From Anas platyrhynchos (lineage: Eukaryota > Chordata > Aves > Anseriformes > Anatidae): a stretch of DNA of 64,000 nucleotides. Positions within the stretch are counted from its first letter, which is position 1. Every line of letters begins with the position of its first letter. The notes below the pieces were generated by a model that searched no databases, had not been told where the DNA came from, and worked only from the letters and a program-made list of their open reading frames with translations. Below, piece after piece: positions 31,978-44,705 of this stretch. Made by a program: the position numbers and the translations under genes. The stretch spans positions 2,239,501 to 2,303,500 of the forward strand of contig NC_092602.1 in the NCBI RefSeq assembly GCF_047663525.1, written 5' to 3'.

Positions 31978-34900
31978 GGAACAAAACAAAAACAAAAGAG
32001 GGGAAAAAAATAAAAATTAAAAAAAATGGGGAGGTTAAAAAAAAAAAAAAAGGTGGTTTAGGAGCGTTTGTTTTTTGCCCAACTGTAATTCCCCCGGAGT
32101 GATCGCGCTCTGTGCTGTGGAGCCGAGGCACGTTGGCAGTATTGACAGGGGGGTTTATATGAATAATTGAAGGAACGATGTATGCGACACCAAAGCAAAG
32201 CCAAGGCGAGAGGGTGGCTGAGATAATCAGGAGCTGGTTAATCAATATTCTCCTCTCCCCCAGCCCACCCTCCTCCTTTCTTTTCCAAAAGGAGCAGTGA
32301 CATAAGCTCATCAGTAACTGTAAAAAAACATCACACTCCTAGTGTCAAAATAGTCAAGTACAGCATATTGTATTGCCAGATTTGATTCGGAGTCCACTCT
32401 GCTGCCAGCTTACATACATCAGCGGGGAGGGAAGCAGTCCAACTGTGACTTACTTACACTTAAGTGTTCATAAATAAGATTTTCAGGCTATCTACGGCTT
32501 TTTAATTTCGGCAGGATTGGAAACAAAATGACGGGGCTGATATGAAGTCAACTGACCCTCGGTGCCGTCGCCGTAAATCACCGCCCCGGCTCCGGCGCCG
32601 CGCGGTGCCACCGCCGAGGGTGACACGGGACGGCCACCGCCAGGCCACCGGGTCCCCACCTCGTCCCGACACCCCGCCAGCCCCCGGCTCGTGTCGAGAG
32701 CACCCGTAAAACATCACCGCCACGAAGCACAGGGGAGCAGAGGGGCCTTTGTCTGCCGGGCAGATCTGGTGAGAGCATACGGCCCTGCCACGAGAACCTC
32801 ATTAGCCAGACTCTAATTACTGCCCTGCAGTCTGCGGGAAGAGACGGAAAGCATCAAATGGGAGCTGGGGGGGGGGGTGCCATTAATTGCTTTTTGATAA
32901 ATTGGGTGGCAGGGGGGTGATGTGGGCCATGCGCCCACCGCGGGCTCGCCTGCCCTGAGCAGCCCTGCCTGGACGCACCCAAAAAGGGAGCATTTTGGGG
33001 CAAAATGGTGGGAAGTGGTGAGCAGGGATGCGTGGGCTGGGATAAAAAGGGTGATGGTTTTGCTTGAGATCACAGCCACCAGGTACACGGATCCAGGTTT
33101 GGATCCTTCTGGGTAAGAAGCTATGGGGAGAGGGGGGATTTACCAGAGAACCCCCCTCCCAGCCCATCTCCATGGGGTCAGAGCACCCTCCTTGCAGGAT
33201 GTTGTTCCATAAACCCCATTCCTCGTGCCAACTCTCCCACGTGCACCAGCTCCTTAAAGAATGGTGCATCAGGCTCAGACAGGGCAGAGCCTCCTGGCTG
33301 CCCTCACAGGGCAGGGACCGACCCTCTCCAGAACCCAGCACGGTGCAGGATGGAACCGGAGCCACCGGGACCCGCAGCCGACACGGGGCTCGCTTGCTCC
33401 GAGCTCAAGCTCATGCATCACCCGAAGCTTCCTCCAGCCTCATATCCCCCACCCAAATCCCGGGAGGACACTGACTGTGCTCCCACCAAGGTGGGCACGG
33501 AGCCAAAGCACTGCAGGGGCTGAAGCTGCTCGGCATCACCGAAATCCCACCCGGCCGCGCCGCGGTGCGATGCGATGCGGGCAGGAGGAGCCGTGCTGCC
33601 AGGCAGGCGGGGTTACCCGAGCCATCCATCATCCCCTACGTATTATGTAAATCCGTGATGCTAAAGATGTATGGAGTCAATTATCAGGGGTCACTGCTGG
33701 GTGTAAAATTCATACAATGAAGCTCCCGGTCTCCAATGAATCCGTGAGAGATTGCGAGCTTACCGCCTTTTATTGGACAATATAAATATTTCACTGTTAT
33801 ATAAAAAAATATTGGAGAGAAAGCAGATAAAAACCGGGTCCTGTGTGTATACAGAGAAGCAGGGAGTGAAAAACGGCCGTCAGCATCTTTTTAACGGCCT
33901 TTCGGGGCGGCGCAGGAGCTCGGGCTGCAGAGCCAGCTTTTATGAGCGGGTCTGGGGCCGCGGGGGGCCGGGGAGCGCCGGTGGGAGCCGAGCGAGCCGA
34001 AAAAGCCTCCCCGTGCATCCCCGCTGCCTGGGGAGGGGCCGCCAATCATGCCTTAATTATCTGCATCGAGCACGGCTCAATTGGGGCCGGCATCGCGGGG
34101 CGGCCACGCGGGCTTGATTGCGGCTCCGCACGGCCCCGGCGCATCCCGTGCCCGCAGCCTCCTCTCCCCATGTCCTCGTCTCACGTTCACCGCTACATCA
34201 CCCCTTCCCCGTGACAATACAGCGGGAGAAAGGCAGAAATACCAGGCCTATAGGAATCGATAGCTCTTTCTCCATCTACCTATATTTTATTAAAAACTTG
34301 CGCATCAATATTAATGCTCGAATCCTCGCTGAGCTGGGTTTAATCACCTGTAAACTGCAGCTCCAGCCAGGCGGGCTCGGCTCCTCGCTGCGGCGCACAC
34401 AGGGCGAGGAGGAGAGGTGCCGGCAGCTCCGAGCATCACCGAGCTGTGCCAGGCACCTGGCGGGGCCAGAGCCAGAGCCACGTCCCCAGGGCAGGAGCAG
34501 GGATGGTGCCCGAAGGAGAAATGGGCTGGGGAAAAGGAGAAATGGGCGAGCCCAGCCACTAGATGTGGCCGCCTGAAATGGGATCGGGCTTCTCAGCGCG
34601 TTATCAGAACAGCTGCAATGGGATCTCGGAAAGGGCAGAGATTGGGGACGTGCGGTAGATTTCCATTCCCAGGAAGACACAAAAAGGCCGTGCTAAAAAA
34701 AAAAAATAAAGACATCTACCCAGGGCCGCTATCCAACGGGTTATACTGGTGGCTGCTGGTGGGCAGCTCCCCCAGACGGGTATTTTGCCACCCTGTTCCC
34801 CTCCTGGCAGACAGGGAAGGATGTCAGGCTGGGATTTATGGCGATGGGGGCTGGTGGGGAGCCCGGTCCTGCCCTGTCCCTGCAGCGTCCCCATGCGCCC

Positions 34901-36420
34901 CCGCTGCCACCCGGCCAGGGGCGGCCGTGCCGGCGGCGTTCGAGGGCTCCACTTCCAGCAGCATATTCATTTCCATATTCATTCAGTGTTTATCTCGCAG
35001 ATGTACGGATCCGTTACAATGGAGAAAAAAGAGAACTCGGAATTTGTTCTCAAAAGATATTCAAATTAGTTAATCAAGAGTCCTTTTATTACGTGTCTCG
35101 TGTACCAGCAGCAACTATCCATCCAGATAAATGATCAGCTGCTAATAACTGATTACATTGCAGCAAGTGTTTTCTTATCCCTATTACCACCATGTTTAAA
35201 GACATTTTATAAATTTCTAATTATTGTAAATTGTTTCTCCTTTTGAAAACATCTTCCCATAGTCATCAGCTGTCAGTTTTCCCCCAAAACCTCTCTCCGA
35301 AGCGAGTCGATAGCGAGGGAGCGCAGCGGCGCGGTGCAGCCCGGCCACCTCCATCCCCGCTGGGCTCCCCCAGCACACCCCAAATACCCCGACAGCCGGA
35401 CCCGAGGTCCCAAAAAAAGCCCGGAAAAGCAAACTGAGGGAGCTGGAAAGCGAAGCAGAAGCAGCCGCAAGATTGATCGGGCTGGGACCGGGCTGTCTTG
35501 GAGCGTGATGCATCTTGACAAGCGCGGCGTGGTGGCTCGGGCCGCGTTCCTGGGAAGGATTCGCTGTCCAGTGAACCAAGGAGAAATAAATAAACCAGCA
35601 GTATATAACGCGGCTCCTGACAAGTGCAAGACATCCGTTCCTAAAGACACTGGCATCTGAGGTCAGCCCGGTGCTTAGGAGGGTGCTAAATAAGATCCTG
35701 CTTTCCCCCCCTGCATATTTTACAGATGAAAGCTGCTCCAGCCTGACAGAAATAGTTAGGAGGGTTCAGCGCCAACGAGGACTTTAAATCCAGCCACCGG
35801 CCCCACGCCGCCGCTCCGGACTATTTCTGGGATCCATTCATTATCACAATCAATCAGCTTTAAAAAAAAAAAAAAAGAAACCGAACCACAAAAAACAACA
35901 ATAAAACCCCTCTAAACTCTCTTAGACACTAATGGAAAATGGATCTCCTTCCGTCTTACCGGCGGTGACAGAGGGCCTGGAGCAGCAGCCCTTGGGATTT
36001 GGGGATCCAAGTCCAATCCGTGGGGACAATCTGCTCCCAGAGGCTGTACCCCAAGGGGGACAAGCCCCCGGTGATATCTGCCACCACCGGTGCCACCACT
36101 GTGCGTAACAGCTCGGTGACACCGGCTGTCCGGGGATGGGGACGGCAGGAGCGCAACGGGACCATGCCCCATGGCGCATCCAGAGCTTGAGCTTTGCCTG
36201 AGCACCCCCAGCAGCACAGGAGGAGAAGGAAGAGGAGGAGGAGGAGGAGGAAGGCCAAGGAGCAGGGTGCCCAACAGTGCGTGCCTGCTGGGCAGAGCTT
36301 CGCTGCCAGGAAGGGGCCGCGGAGCCGCGCGAGCAGCGGCCAAGGTCCGCCGCCGGAGGCTTCCCGGCTCCAAGGGGACTCGGACCAGGGGAGGAGACGC
36401 CACAGGCACCAGCCATGCCA
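31978..36420. other. Intron 1 segment: mixed GC-rich DNA and AT-rich blocks
   Basis: AT-rich complex stretches at 32290-32525, 33630-33840, 34220-34350 and 34960-35240 are candidate regulatory DNA. An ATCGAT lies at 34256. Purine GAGGAG runs occur at 36223-36252. No gene or mobile element seen. Confidence 0.6.
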
Positions 36421-37084
36421 TTATACGCTTTATTGATGCTGTTCTGAAGAAAGCTAATCAATATATTAGATTTCCCAAAGAAAGAAAACACCAGCTGCCA
36501 GCAGCGCATAACTCCTCCGCCGCGCTGCATTTCTCCATCGAGCCCGGGAGCCGCACGTGGCTGCGCGAGGTGGGGTCAGGTTCAAGAGGAGACCTCCAGC
36601 TCTCCGGGGTCAGGCCAGGGCCATGGCCAGGCTCCGTGCTGGGATCCCCTGAGCCCTGATGGGATGTGATAAAGCCACGAAACCCCCCCAAAATCCTGCA
36701 CCACCACCCTGCAGGCGCAGAGCCCAGGGGACAGCCGAGCTCCCTGCAGGACAAAGCCAGGGGACTCGGCACGAGGCAAAGACGTCCCTTGCAAGCTGCA
36801 TCTGCACCAATGGGTCCCAAAATGTGGCAATGGGTCATCAGTGGGGTGCCCCACAGCCAGAAGGCCCAGGAGCCCCCCCACAAACAGCTCCAAAATGCGA
36901 CAAGCACCGGGGAGCCACGCTGGACCTCCGGCACCGCCCGGGAGGATGAACGACGTCATGGGGAATCGATCGGTGTTTTAACAGAATTAGATCATTCGGA
37001 GGTTTGTGGAGCTGTTTGCAACACCCCCAATGTTATGCAGATTTGTAGTCGAAAGCCTAAAGCAGGGCGCATTTAAACAAGGCA

Positions 37085-37600
37085 GAGTAAATGTCCCACA
37101 TTTCCCCAGGATTATCTGAAGCATATCAGATATAATCCAATGATCTGTAAAGTGATTATACCCAACTGAATATAAGAGATCTCTTCTGGTAATGCAATAT
37201 TTCATCCAGCTGCAGACATTAGGAGGAGGCAAACAAAGGAGGAGATTTAATAAGTGGAAATAAAACTATAGGCAGAGATAGTTTTAAATTTTTTTTTTTT
37301 TTTTGTATTGCATCTAATTGCAATCAACAACAGACATCTGACACAGTGACAGCATCAGCAAAATTGCTGCTGAGAGCACAGAATCTTTGTCTAAAAATAA
37401 TCAGACATTCAGCGCGCCACTGTTTGTTATAATGGTAATCGATGCTGGAGGCTTTGAATTCCATCAATTTATAGATCTGCTCTGTTCTGCCTGGTGATTG
37501 TGTTCTGCACACATCTACTCCCTCTCAGCACAGGCAGCGCCGGGGCACTGTGTGATTAAGATAAGCTCAGATTCCTTTCATACATTCCTTATCAGCTCTA
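37085..37600. promoter_or_regulatory. Extended AT-rich intronic block (candidate enhancer)
   Basis: About 500 bases of non-repetitive AT-rich sequence. It contains CAGATATAATCC, GTGATTATACCC, TAATGCAATATTTCATCC, one ATCGAT (37438-37443), and GATAAGCTCAG near its right end, plus one poly(T) run (about 37290-37305). No coding frame. Confidence 0.38.
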
Positions 37601-37639
37601 ATTCTCCACCAGGCAGAGATGTTCGCAGCAGTTAAAGAT

Positions 37640-38230
37640 TAGTTCAGCTTCTCAGACGCCAAATTTGAGGGTATTGATCAATAAATCAAATCAGAGCAAT
37701 CAATTGCCCAATCAGAAGAGTCTAGCCGATGCATTATTACTGGCGCCTTCGAACCGGGGCTTTCATGGGTTTCATCAAAACACTGCTTGCCTGGCTTCCC
37801 GCCAGCTCCCGGGCTGGCTAATAGACTCCGCAGCAGAGGAGCTCCAGCCCAGCAGAAGAGCAATAAATTTCTCATCAAACAGCCGATAGAGAAACAAGAT
37901 GAACATCTGTTTTGCTGCAATGAAACTCCTGTGTTCTTCAGGATCTGCAAACCAGGGCTGACAGACCACCCCAAAGGCAGCTTTGCCTTCCGCAAAGCAG
38001 CAAAGCAGAATATTTGCCAGTTATTTCAATCAGGTAATTTAAGAAGACTTTGCATTCGCCTCTCCGCAGCTGCTGGAGCTTTACAGACAGGATTCCAGCT
38101 CAGTCAATAATAAAAGCCATCCTGGGACCCTGTACTATGAAGGCAATTTTATGATACCCATTATGTGGCAATGTAACTTCATTAAAAGCTGTTTATTCCC
38201 TCTAAGCATTTTAAGCACTTTCCCTCACCC
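37640..38230. promoter_or_regulatory. AT-rich block with a CUX-type motif cluster
   Basis: At its left end lie ATTGATCAAT (37673-37682), AATCAAATCAG, ATCAAT (37699-37704) and CCAATCAG (37708-37715), all within about 45 bases. ATCAAT/ATCGAT and CCAAT-type sites are the kind bound by CUX proteins, so this may be an autoregulatory element. That function is inference. Confidence 0.38.
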
Positions 38231-39960
38231 ATAAAGCAGAGCCTCCCGGTGCACCGGGAAGGTTATTTTTTTTTTACAAAGAGCCATTTTCTGACGTTTT
38301 CTCCTCGGATCACTCCCGCCAGGGGCACCCCAAAGTGCCAGGCACTCGTCGGGGCACGGTGCCCACACGCCGCCCCAAAACCCATCCCCTGCCCACATCC
38401 ACCCAACGTGGGGCAAAATCCTCTCCCACCACCCCGGTGTCCCCTCCGCCACCGAAGCCTTTCGTTTGCAACATCCCACAGGCAGAGAAGGAGCAGCCCA
38501 TCACGCCAACGTTTTCCCATCACGCCAGCATTTTCCAAGTGCTTCTCACAAGGATGGAGAAGGAAAAATAAAAGCGGGTGGAAAATCATCGCAGAGCCGA
38601 GCCGCCCGGCCAGGCGGCCGCGGTGCCGGGTGCCTGCTCGGAGAGGCAGCCGTATATTATGTTTATTGTGCACTCAAGATGAGCTACGATTCCTGGAGCT
38701 CTATTTAGGTGACATTTATTAGGCCAGCTTGTTTTATAAATTAACGTGGACAGGGGCCCCTAAAATTGGCCGGCGTCACCTACCCGTCCTCTGCACGGAG
38801 GGGCTGGAGGGGAGGCTGGGGGTGCCCGGCCCCTCTGCACACCCGCTTGCTCCTCCTTTGGGGGCAATTTGGGGTAGCTCAGCTCTGAAATCCTAATTTC
38901 CCAGCCCAGCATTATAACCCAGCACCTGGAGACTGAGCTGTGATCGTGGCAAAGTAGGGATCCCATATTGCAGAGACCGGACCTGTCCTGCAGACCTGCA
39001 CCCGAGGCGTGCAAGAGACACCATTAAGTCCTTAACAACAAGCCAGCAACCCCAAATCTCAACCTTAATGCTCCTTATTTCCATTTGCAATTTCCCATAT
39101 TAGCAAATGAGAGCTTGCAGAAAGGCTGTGAATCCCCAGTTCTTTATTTTTCATCCCTCTCTCATCTCCTTGGGTCAATATTACCCCAAAACACCTCCAG
39201 GACTGTGTTGGACAGACGCAGCTCCATCCTCAGCAATACAAAACCGTGGCTATTGGGATCCCCATCGGCAACAACCTCGGTGTTTCCAGGAGGAGGAGAC
39301 CCTTCCAAACCCACGGGCCTTCCCCCAGCTCCCCCAGCAGACTCGGTGGCTTCGTGGAGGACCCCGGGGAGCGGTGTGCTCCTGCGTATCACCACCGTGT
39401 GCTCCGTGCCAGAGCGCAACGGGTCGATCCCCTCCCGCCTCCAGCACGCGCACGGATGCACACGGGATCCTGCTAATGGCTCCGTATTTCCCTAAACAAG
39501 AGCCCAGAGTGGGCAGGGAAAAAAAAAATAGAATTACTAGAATACATTTTAATTGATTTACAACGGCACTTGGTAACAGTGATAAAAGAAAAACTTGTTT
39601 TATTGGACCTCCTGCTAATTAGCTGGACTGACTCCGGTGGAGAGCGGTCTGCCTTGCACCGCGGCACAACCCCGACCTTCACACCACCAGAAACAGCTTT
39701 TATACACAAAAAGTCCTTTAGAGCAACCAGAGACAAACGATGCCAAGCGTCTGCCAAGGACAGACAGGCTGCTCCGAGCACCCAGCGTTACCACTGACAT
39801 CCAAAACGCCCAAATCTTGGTGATTTCCACACAAATGGGATAACCCAGCCCCTGCGGCGACGCGGAGCATCTCTCCTTCCCGCCCATAAACAAGCCTTTA
39901 TTGCAACTTTGATGTATCCTTCCCCTAACGACTTTTAAGGGCAGCAGATAAAGTCGAAAG

Positions 39961-41280
39961 AAGCGCACGAGAACCCAACAAATGTTTAATATTCAATAAA
40001 TGTGTCAATTTTACATACGGAGGCAAATGGGTCTTTATTGAAGAATTGGTAAACTTCCTCGGAGGAAAGTAAGTGCATTTTAGCCTTCAAGGGGTCCCTG
40101 ATGAATAGAAATGGAATGTGATTTGTGATAAAACTCAGCTGCTCTATAAAAGACGTTAAATAAATGTTGCTGTTTCACTAGGGATATACAGAATTGATTG
40201 CATTATAGACTGATTCCGAGATGCACGCTCCCCGCGAGCCATCCGCTCGCTCCTGCGCGCGGCGCCGCGTGGCACGGCCCGGCCCCGCTACCTCTGCGCC
40301 ATCCCCCTGGTGCCTGCTCAGAATTTTCTGGAAATGCTCTAAAAGCCCCAATTCCCCGCGTTTTTGCCTGGGGAACCGTGGGGCTGGATCTGCCCCAGCT
40401 GGGGGAAATGTTGTGGTCTTGGTGTGGAGACACGGCACGGGCTGCTCGCGTCCTCCCAAAATATTCCCGTTATCTGCATCAATGCCAGGGAGAAGCACTT
40501 CTGGAATCACCATTATGTACAAAAAAAAAAAGCAATTAAAAACATCTCCACCCCCAGAATCTGAAGGCTGGCATCAAGACTGAGCCAAGTCCCTGTCCCC
40601 ACCCCGAGCATCCTGACCGGGACGAGACCGGAGGAGGAGAAACCCCGAGCAGCCAAGCAACCAAACAGACAAACGGGAGGCCGGCGGTGCCACCGCAGCG
40701 AGCACAAACTGGGATCTAATTGCGCTGCTGCTCCATCATCTTTAATCAATAACATCCAGGGCTGCCACCGCGCGTGCAGCCCAAATCCCAGCCTCCGCCA
40801 AGAAACAGCATGATGTTAAAAAGCCCCATCGCTTTTCCCAGCTAATAGGTGGCTCCTTCCCTCAGCCCTGCTGGTTTTTTAAAATGAACCCAAATTCCAA
40901 TAATTGTTTAATGTTTATTTGTGTTTAGCTCTGGCTCACCTACCCTGCCTCTCGATGTCGGAAATTGATATTGTGCTCAGGTGGCTGGAAAAAAAAATAA
41001 TTGGGAAAGGGTTTGTTACGTAGCATCATAGTCGGGCACGCTCTTAAAAACCTGGCAGGTGCCGGTATGGGCGCACCGTGGCCTCTCGGCCCCATAAATT
41101 CGTGTTTGCCCCAACATTGGCTGCAGCCAAGCCCCCATCAATGCGGGAGTGACCCCGTCCCCACGCATCCGAGCTCCTTCCCTGCTCCCTCTGAGCCGGG
41201 CTCAGGGCACTCCTGGAAAAGTACAGGAGAGCAGCAGGCAGCTCGTGCCGGAGATCCATCACGTCGGATTAGCAACTTAC
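39961..41280. other. Intron 1 segment, AT-rich then GC-rich
   Basis: 39975-40205 is complex AT-rich sequence (TTTAATATTCAATAAATGTG, TTTATTGAAGAATTGG). The rest is mixed GC-rich DNA. No gene seen. Confidence 0.55.
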
Positions 41281-41283
41281 TTT

Positions 41284-41900
41284 CTTATTAGCTATTTTCC
41301 ATCCTATCATATTAATATTTGTTTTCGCTAATACAATGCAGGAGTCTTATCATATTAGCAACTTTCACATCACATTAGTGGAAACAAATACTAATACAAT
41401 ACAATACTAATATGACAGGATCTGATGGGAAATTGCTAATACAATAAGACTCCCCTAGCATTTCAGTGCAGAAACCACACGAGTCCCAGTTACGGCTCGC
41501 CCTGAACACGGCACATGACCGATATTCCCAAAACCAACCCCGTGCGCCGCATCTGAGGGCGCAGGTCCCACCTCGAGTCTCCTACCCCTTGCTGCGAGCC
41601 CTGGGCTTGAAAGCAGAGGGCAAGAGAATTTTCCCCAAGCTGGGAAACTTGGTGGGGGGCTCTGAGGGGACTCCAGGGCTGGAGCTGCTCCAATCCTGGC
41701 ACCGGTGCGCCCTGCGCCGCCCCAGCCAAGTGTGCCACCGGCAGCACCGAAAATAGCTCCCGAAATGGGGAGGTGCAGCCAAAGCGTTTCCTTCGAGCGA
41801 TGCCGAGGTTCGGCGCGCTCAGCAATTTTCTATTCTCTCGGCAATTTTCTGTTCTACTGAATTAGTAGTTCGTATTGAATTAGTATTCATTTCCTCTAAC
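41284..41900. repeat. Unrecognised short AT-rich repeat in both orientations
   Basis: A motif of about 45-65 bases occurs in + orientation at 41284-41331, in - orientation at about 41374-41447, and in + orientation at about 41819-41900. Shared landmarks are TTAGCAATTTTCC, CATATTAGTATT, GTATTG-ATTAGTATT and TTTCC-CTAA. A partial + copy (41341-41380) also pairs with the - copy through GGAGTCTTAT. The second and third copies face each other across about 370 bases of unrelated, GC-richer DNA. The family is not one I recognise. Confidence 0.7.
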
Positions 41901-44300
41901 ATGATATATAAGCGTCATCGCGTCGGTGACTTTGGCATCGCATTCGGGTCCGCGACGGGAGCGCAGCCCTGCCCCGGTGGCTTTCGGAGGGGAGCACTGG
42001 GGTGAAGGAGGAGCTGCTGGTGGGAAGGCTCCGAGTGTGGGGCCAGATACTGCCCTCACCACCCAGCCGCTGCCCCCAGCCACCCCACAAACCACCCAGC
42101 CCCTTGCCCCAGCTCCGAGCTGGCACCGTGCCGTGGAATGGGGACGCCAGCTGGATTGCACCAAGCGCCCCAGAGGTCCCTGCAGGCTCCAGGGAGCTTT
42201 TCCCATTTGCATCGAACTGAGCTGGGCGTGGAGCACCAAAAAAGGCTGAATTATTGAGGAGGTGGCTTGGAGCCTGCAGCAGCTCCCCTGAGAGACAACG
42301 TCCCAGCCAAGCACCCCAAAAGGGCTGCAGACGCACCGCCGGGTGGAGGGAAAAGCACCCCCAGCATCCACGGGCTGAAATTCACCTGAAGCTGAATTTT
42401 CCACGTGGCAAAATCCCTGCATCGCCTAGGAATTAGGGCAGGGCAGCCCTCGATTCGCTGATAAAGTCGCAAAGATTGCAAGAAAGAAAACCCTGCAAGA
42501 AAACCCTGCACGAATAAAGGAGCCGTGGCACCACACGGGTTGTTGGGTGTCGGTGAGCAGCCCTGGCGTGTGACGGGCACGTCGAACACGTGTGTGTGTG
42601 TGCAGCACCTCCCTGCTGGTGCCCACGCACGCATCCTGGGGAACTCCAGCACACGAACCCATGCCGGAGCCGAGAAGTTTCCCGGAGCAAAGAGCTCCCA
42701 GCCTGATGGCGAGGTGCAGCGCCTGCAGCCGCACGCACCCCGCGTGCTCGAAAACCCTAAGAAAATCCCGAGTCCTCACTGTCAGTGCTGTATATCACTT
42801 TGAGATATATACCATATTAGCAAAAAGAACTGAATTATATTGCATTCATGATGCAATTAAACACTTCACTAGGAATCAATGTAAAACTGATGAGGCCTGA
42901 AAGTAGTGCATATGGCTTAGAACATTATAAAACATTACCTTCACTCAAATCCTTTTCAGTAGCAATTTAAATCTTCTTACAGTTACTGCTGCCAATGGTA
43001 AACCATCTACTGATTCATAACAGTGCATGGGAACGAATGAATTTTTTTAAAAATTTATTCAACTACTAAATTACCCATGAAACCGGAATAGCTGACAGGA
43101 GTAATCTGAATTATTATTAGCTCTGCAAGTATTCTGCATTAGCCAATTTAAAACCACGGCTCACAGGCAGAAACCAGTTAGTACAGGCAGGGTGTTAAAT
43201 GACTGCCATAGTTCTTCATTTTACTGCTGCTTACGTTTAAAGGTCAAGAGATAAAAATTACATATGACTGCAAACACAGAAAGGGTGTTTATCTTTTTTT
43301 TTTTTTCTATGAATCAGGTCAAGCATAAACTTTAAAAACACTTGGAGATACAATCGTAGGAACTGCGACGCCTCTGAAGCAGCCCAGGCTTGTGGGGGCC
43401 TCACAGAGGTGTTGTGGGGTTCCCGTTCCTCCTCCTCCATCGGTTTTGGGTTTTCCTTATGATCTAAATGGGAGAAGACCCCGATGGGTCGGGATTTTGG
43501 GGCTCTGCTCCATCAGCCTCATCCCAAGCACGGGCACGGCCGCCGGCACCCCAAGCTGTGCATTTGGGGACGAGGACCCGAGCATCCAGAGCCTGGGGGG
43601 GACCCGGGGCTGGCAGGAGGGGGCCCTGACCCTTCCCACCACCCACCAGCATCCCAATGGGATGAGGAGGAGGAGGAGGAGGAGGGCAGGAGGGGAGGAA
43701 GAGCGCCGTGGTGGTGCGGCGAGGGGGCGGCGTCTCTTGGAGCGCACACAGCACTGCATCATCCTTTCTCTTCCTATTTTCGGTTTTATTAGCAAAGCAG
43801 CACAATGTTTATACTAGTGGGTATTACATTTGCCAGAACAATTACAGTATGACAAATGGCACATCAATGTAATCCATCAAGCCGGCCGAGACAGGAATCC
43901 TTTATCCGGGGCTGCCATTAATTCCCAGCCCACTCCCCGGGGTCCCATGCGTCAGTAGCCGTGACAACCCGGGGGACGCGGTGGCATCTCGCCGGCGGGG
44001 ACGGGCACCCCGGAGGGGTGCAGGGACCTCGCCCTCGGCGCCACCACGGCCGCCCCTCTCTGAGCAGGGCCTTTTTGGCATCCGGACCCCGCGGGAGCCC
44101 AAAGGCAGCCTGGAGATAGCAGTGGCCGCTGTGGATTCGCCGGCGTCTCGTAGCACGGCTGTGCTCGCGCCCCTCGCTCTCCCTAGAGGATGAGAGTCTC
44201 AGATCTCTTCCTCCGGCAGCCCGAGGCCGATGTTGGTGGAAGTTTGCAGAAGTTAATCTCTCTGCAACGCATACGTCTGCGGTAATTGGGTTAAAATTGA
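41901..44300. other. Intron 1 segment with AT-rich block
   Basis: 41900-42780 is GC-rich with nothing recognised. 42780-43260 is AT-rich and listed separately. 43380-44300 is GC-rich with a GGA run at 43664-43690. Confidence 0.55.
42780..43260. promoter_or_regulatory. AT-rich intronic block (candidate enhancer)
   Basis: About 480 bases of complex AT-rich sequence. It has CATTCATGATGCAATTAAAC, GAATTATTATTAGCTC and TATATC-ACTTTGA-GATATA (a 6-base inverted repeat, about 42791-42809). No open frame or simple repeat. Confidence 0.35.
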
Positions 44301-44529
44301 CCAAAAGCATCAAACGGTTTGGAGGGAGAGGGGACGCCGGGCACCTCAGCTCCACCGGAGCCAGGCTCCAAATGCCACCAGGCTGCTCGGAGCCACTGCA
44401 GGAATCCTGCTCCACACGAGCACAGAAACACAGATTTAGGGAAAAATGCAGCTCGGGAAGGACCAGCCCAAGCTGGATCATTTTGGACCACATCCCGCTG
44501 GGGTTTGGAGACCCCCAAGGACAGAGGTG

Positions 44530-44705
44530 GAAGTGGATGCACCGGGACCAGCTGCTCAGAGGTTGTGGGTTCTCCTCCCTGGAGATCCCCCAGTGCCACC
44601 AGGACGTGGTGCTGGGCACCCTGCTCCGTATGGCCCTGATGGGGCCATGTGGGACCAGAGGGACCAGGAGATCCCTGACATCTCAGCCATTATGGGATGC
44701 TGAGG
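44530..44705 (+). mobile_element. Degenerate CR1 LINE 3' end (second copy)
   Basis: The order GGTTGTGGGTTCTCC, TCCCTGGAGATCCCCCAGTG, CCACCAGGACGTGGTGCTGG, CACCCTGCTCCG, TGGGACCAGAGGGACCAGGA, then TCAGCCATTATGGGATGCTG follows the usual CR1 3' region. That region reads through CTCCATCCCTGGAGA, CACCTGGACG, ACCCTGCTC, TTGGACCAGATGATC, GAGGTCCCTTCCAACC and CCATTCTGTGATTCTG. Recognised from memory, not searched. It may extend left to about 44440, but that part is less clear. Confidence 0.68.

Larger units (their letters stand above)
36421..39960. other. Intron 1 segment with two extended AT-rich blocks
   Basis: 36430-37080 is mixed. 37085-37600 and 37640-38230 are complex AT-rich blocks, listed separately. 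38230-39960 is mixed, with an AT-richer part at 39500-39620. No gene seen. Confidence 0.6.
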
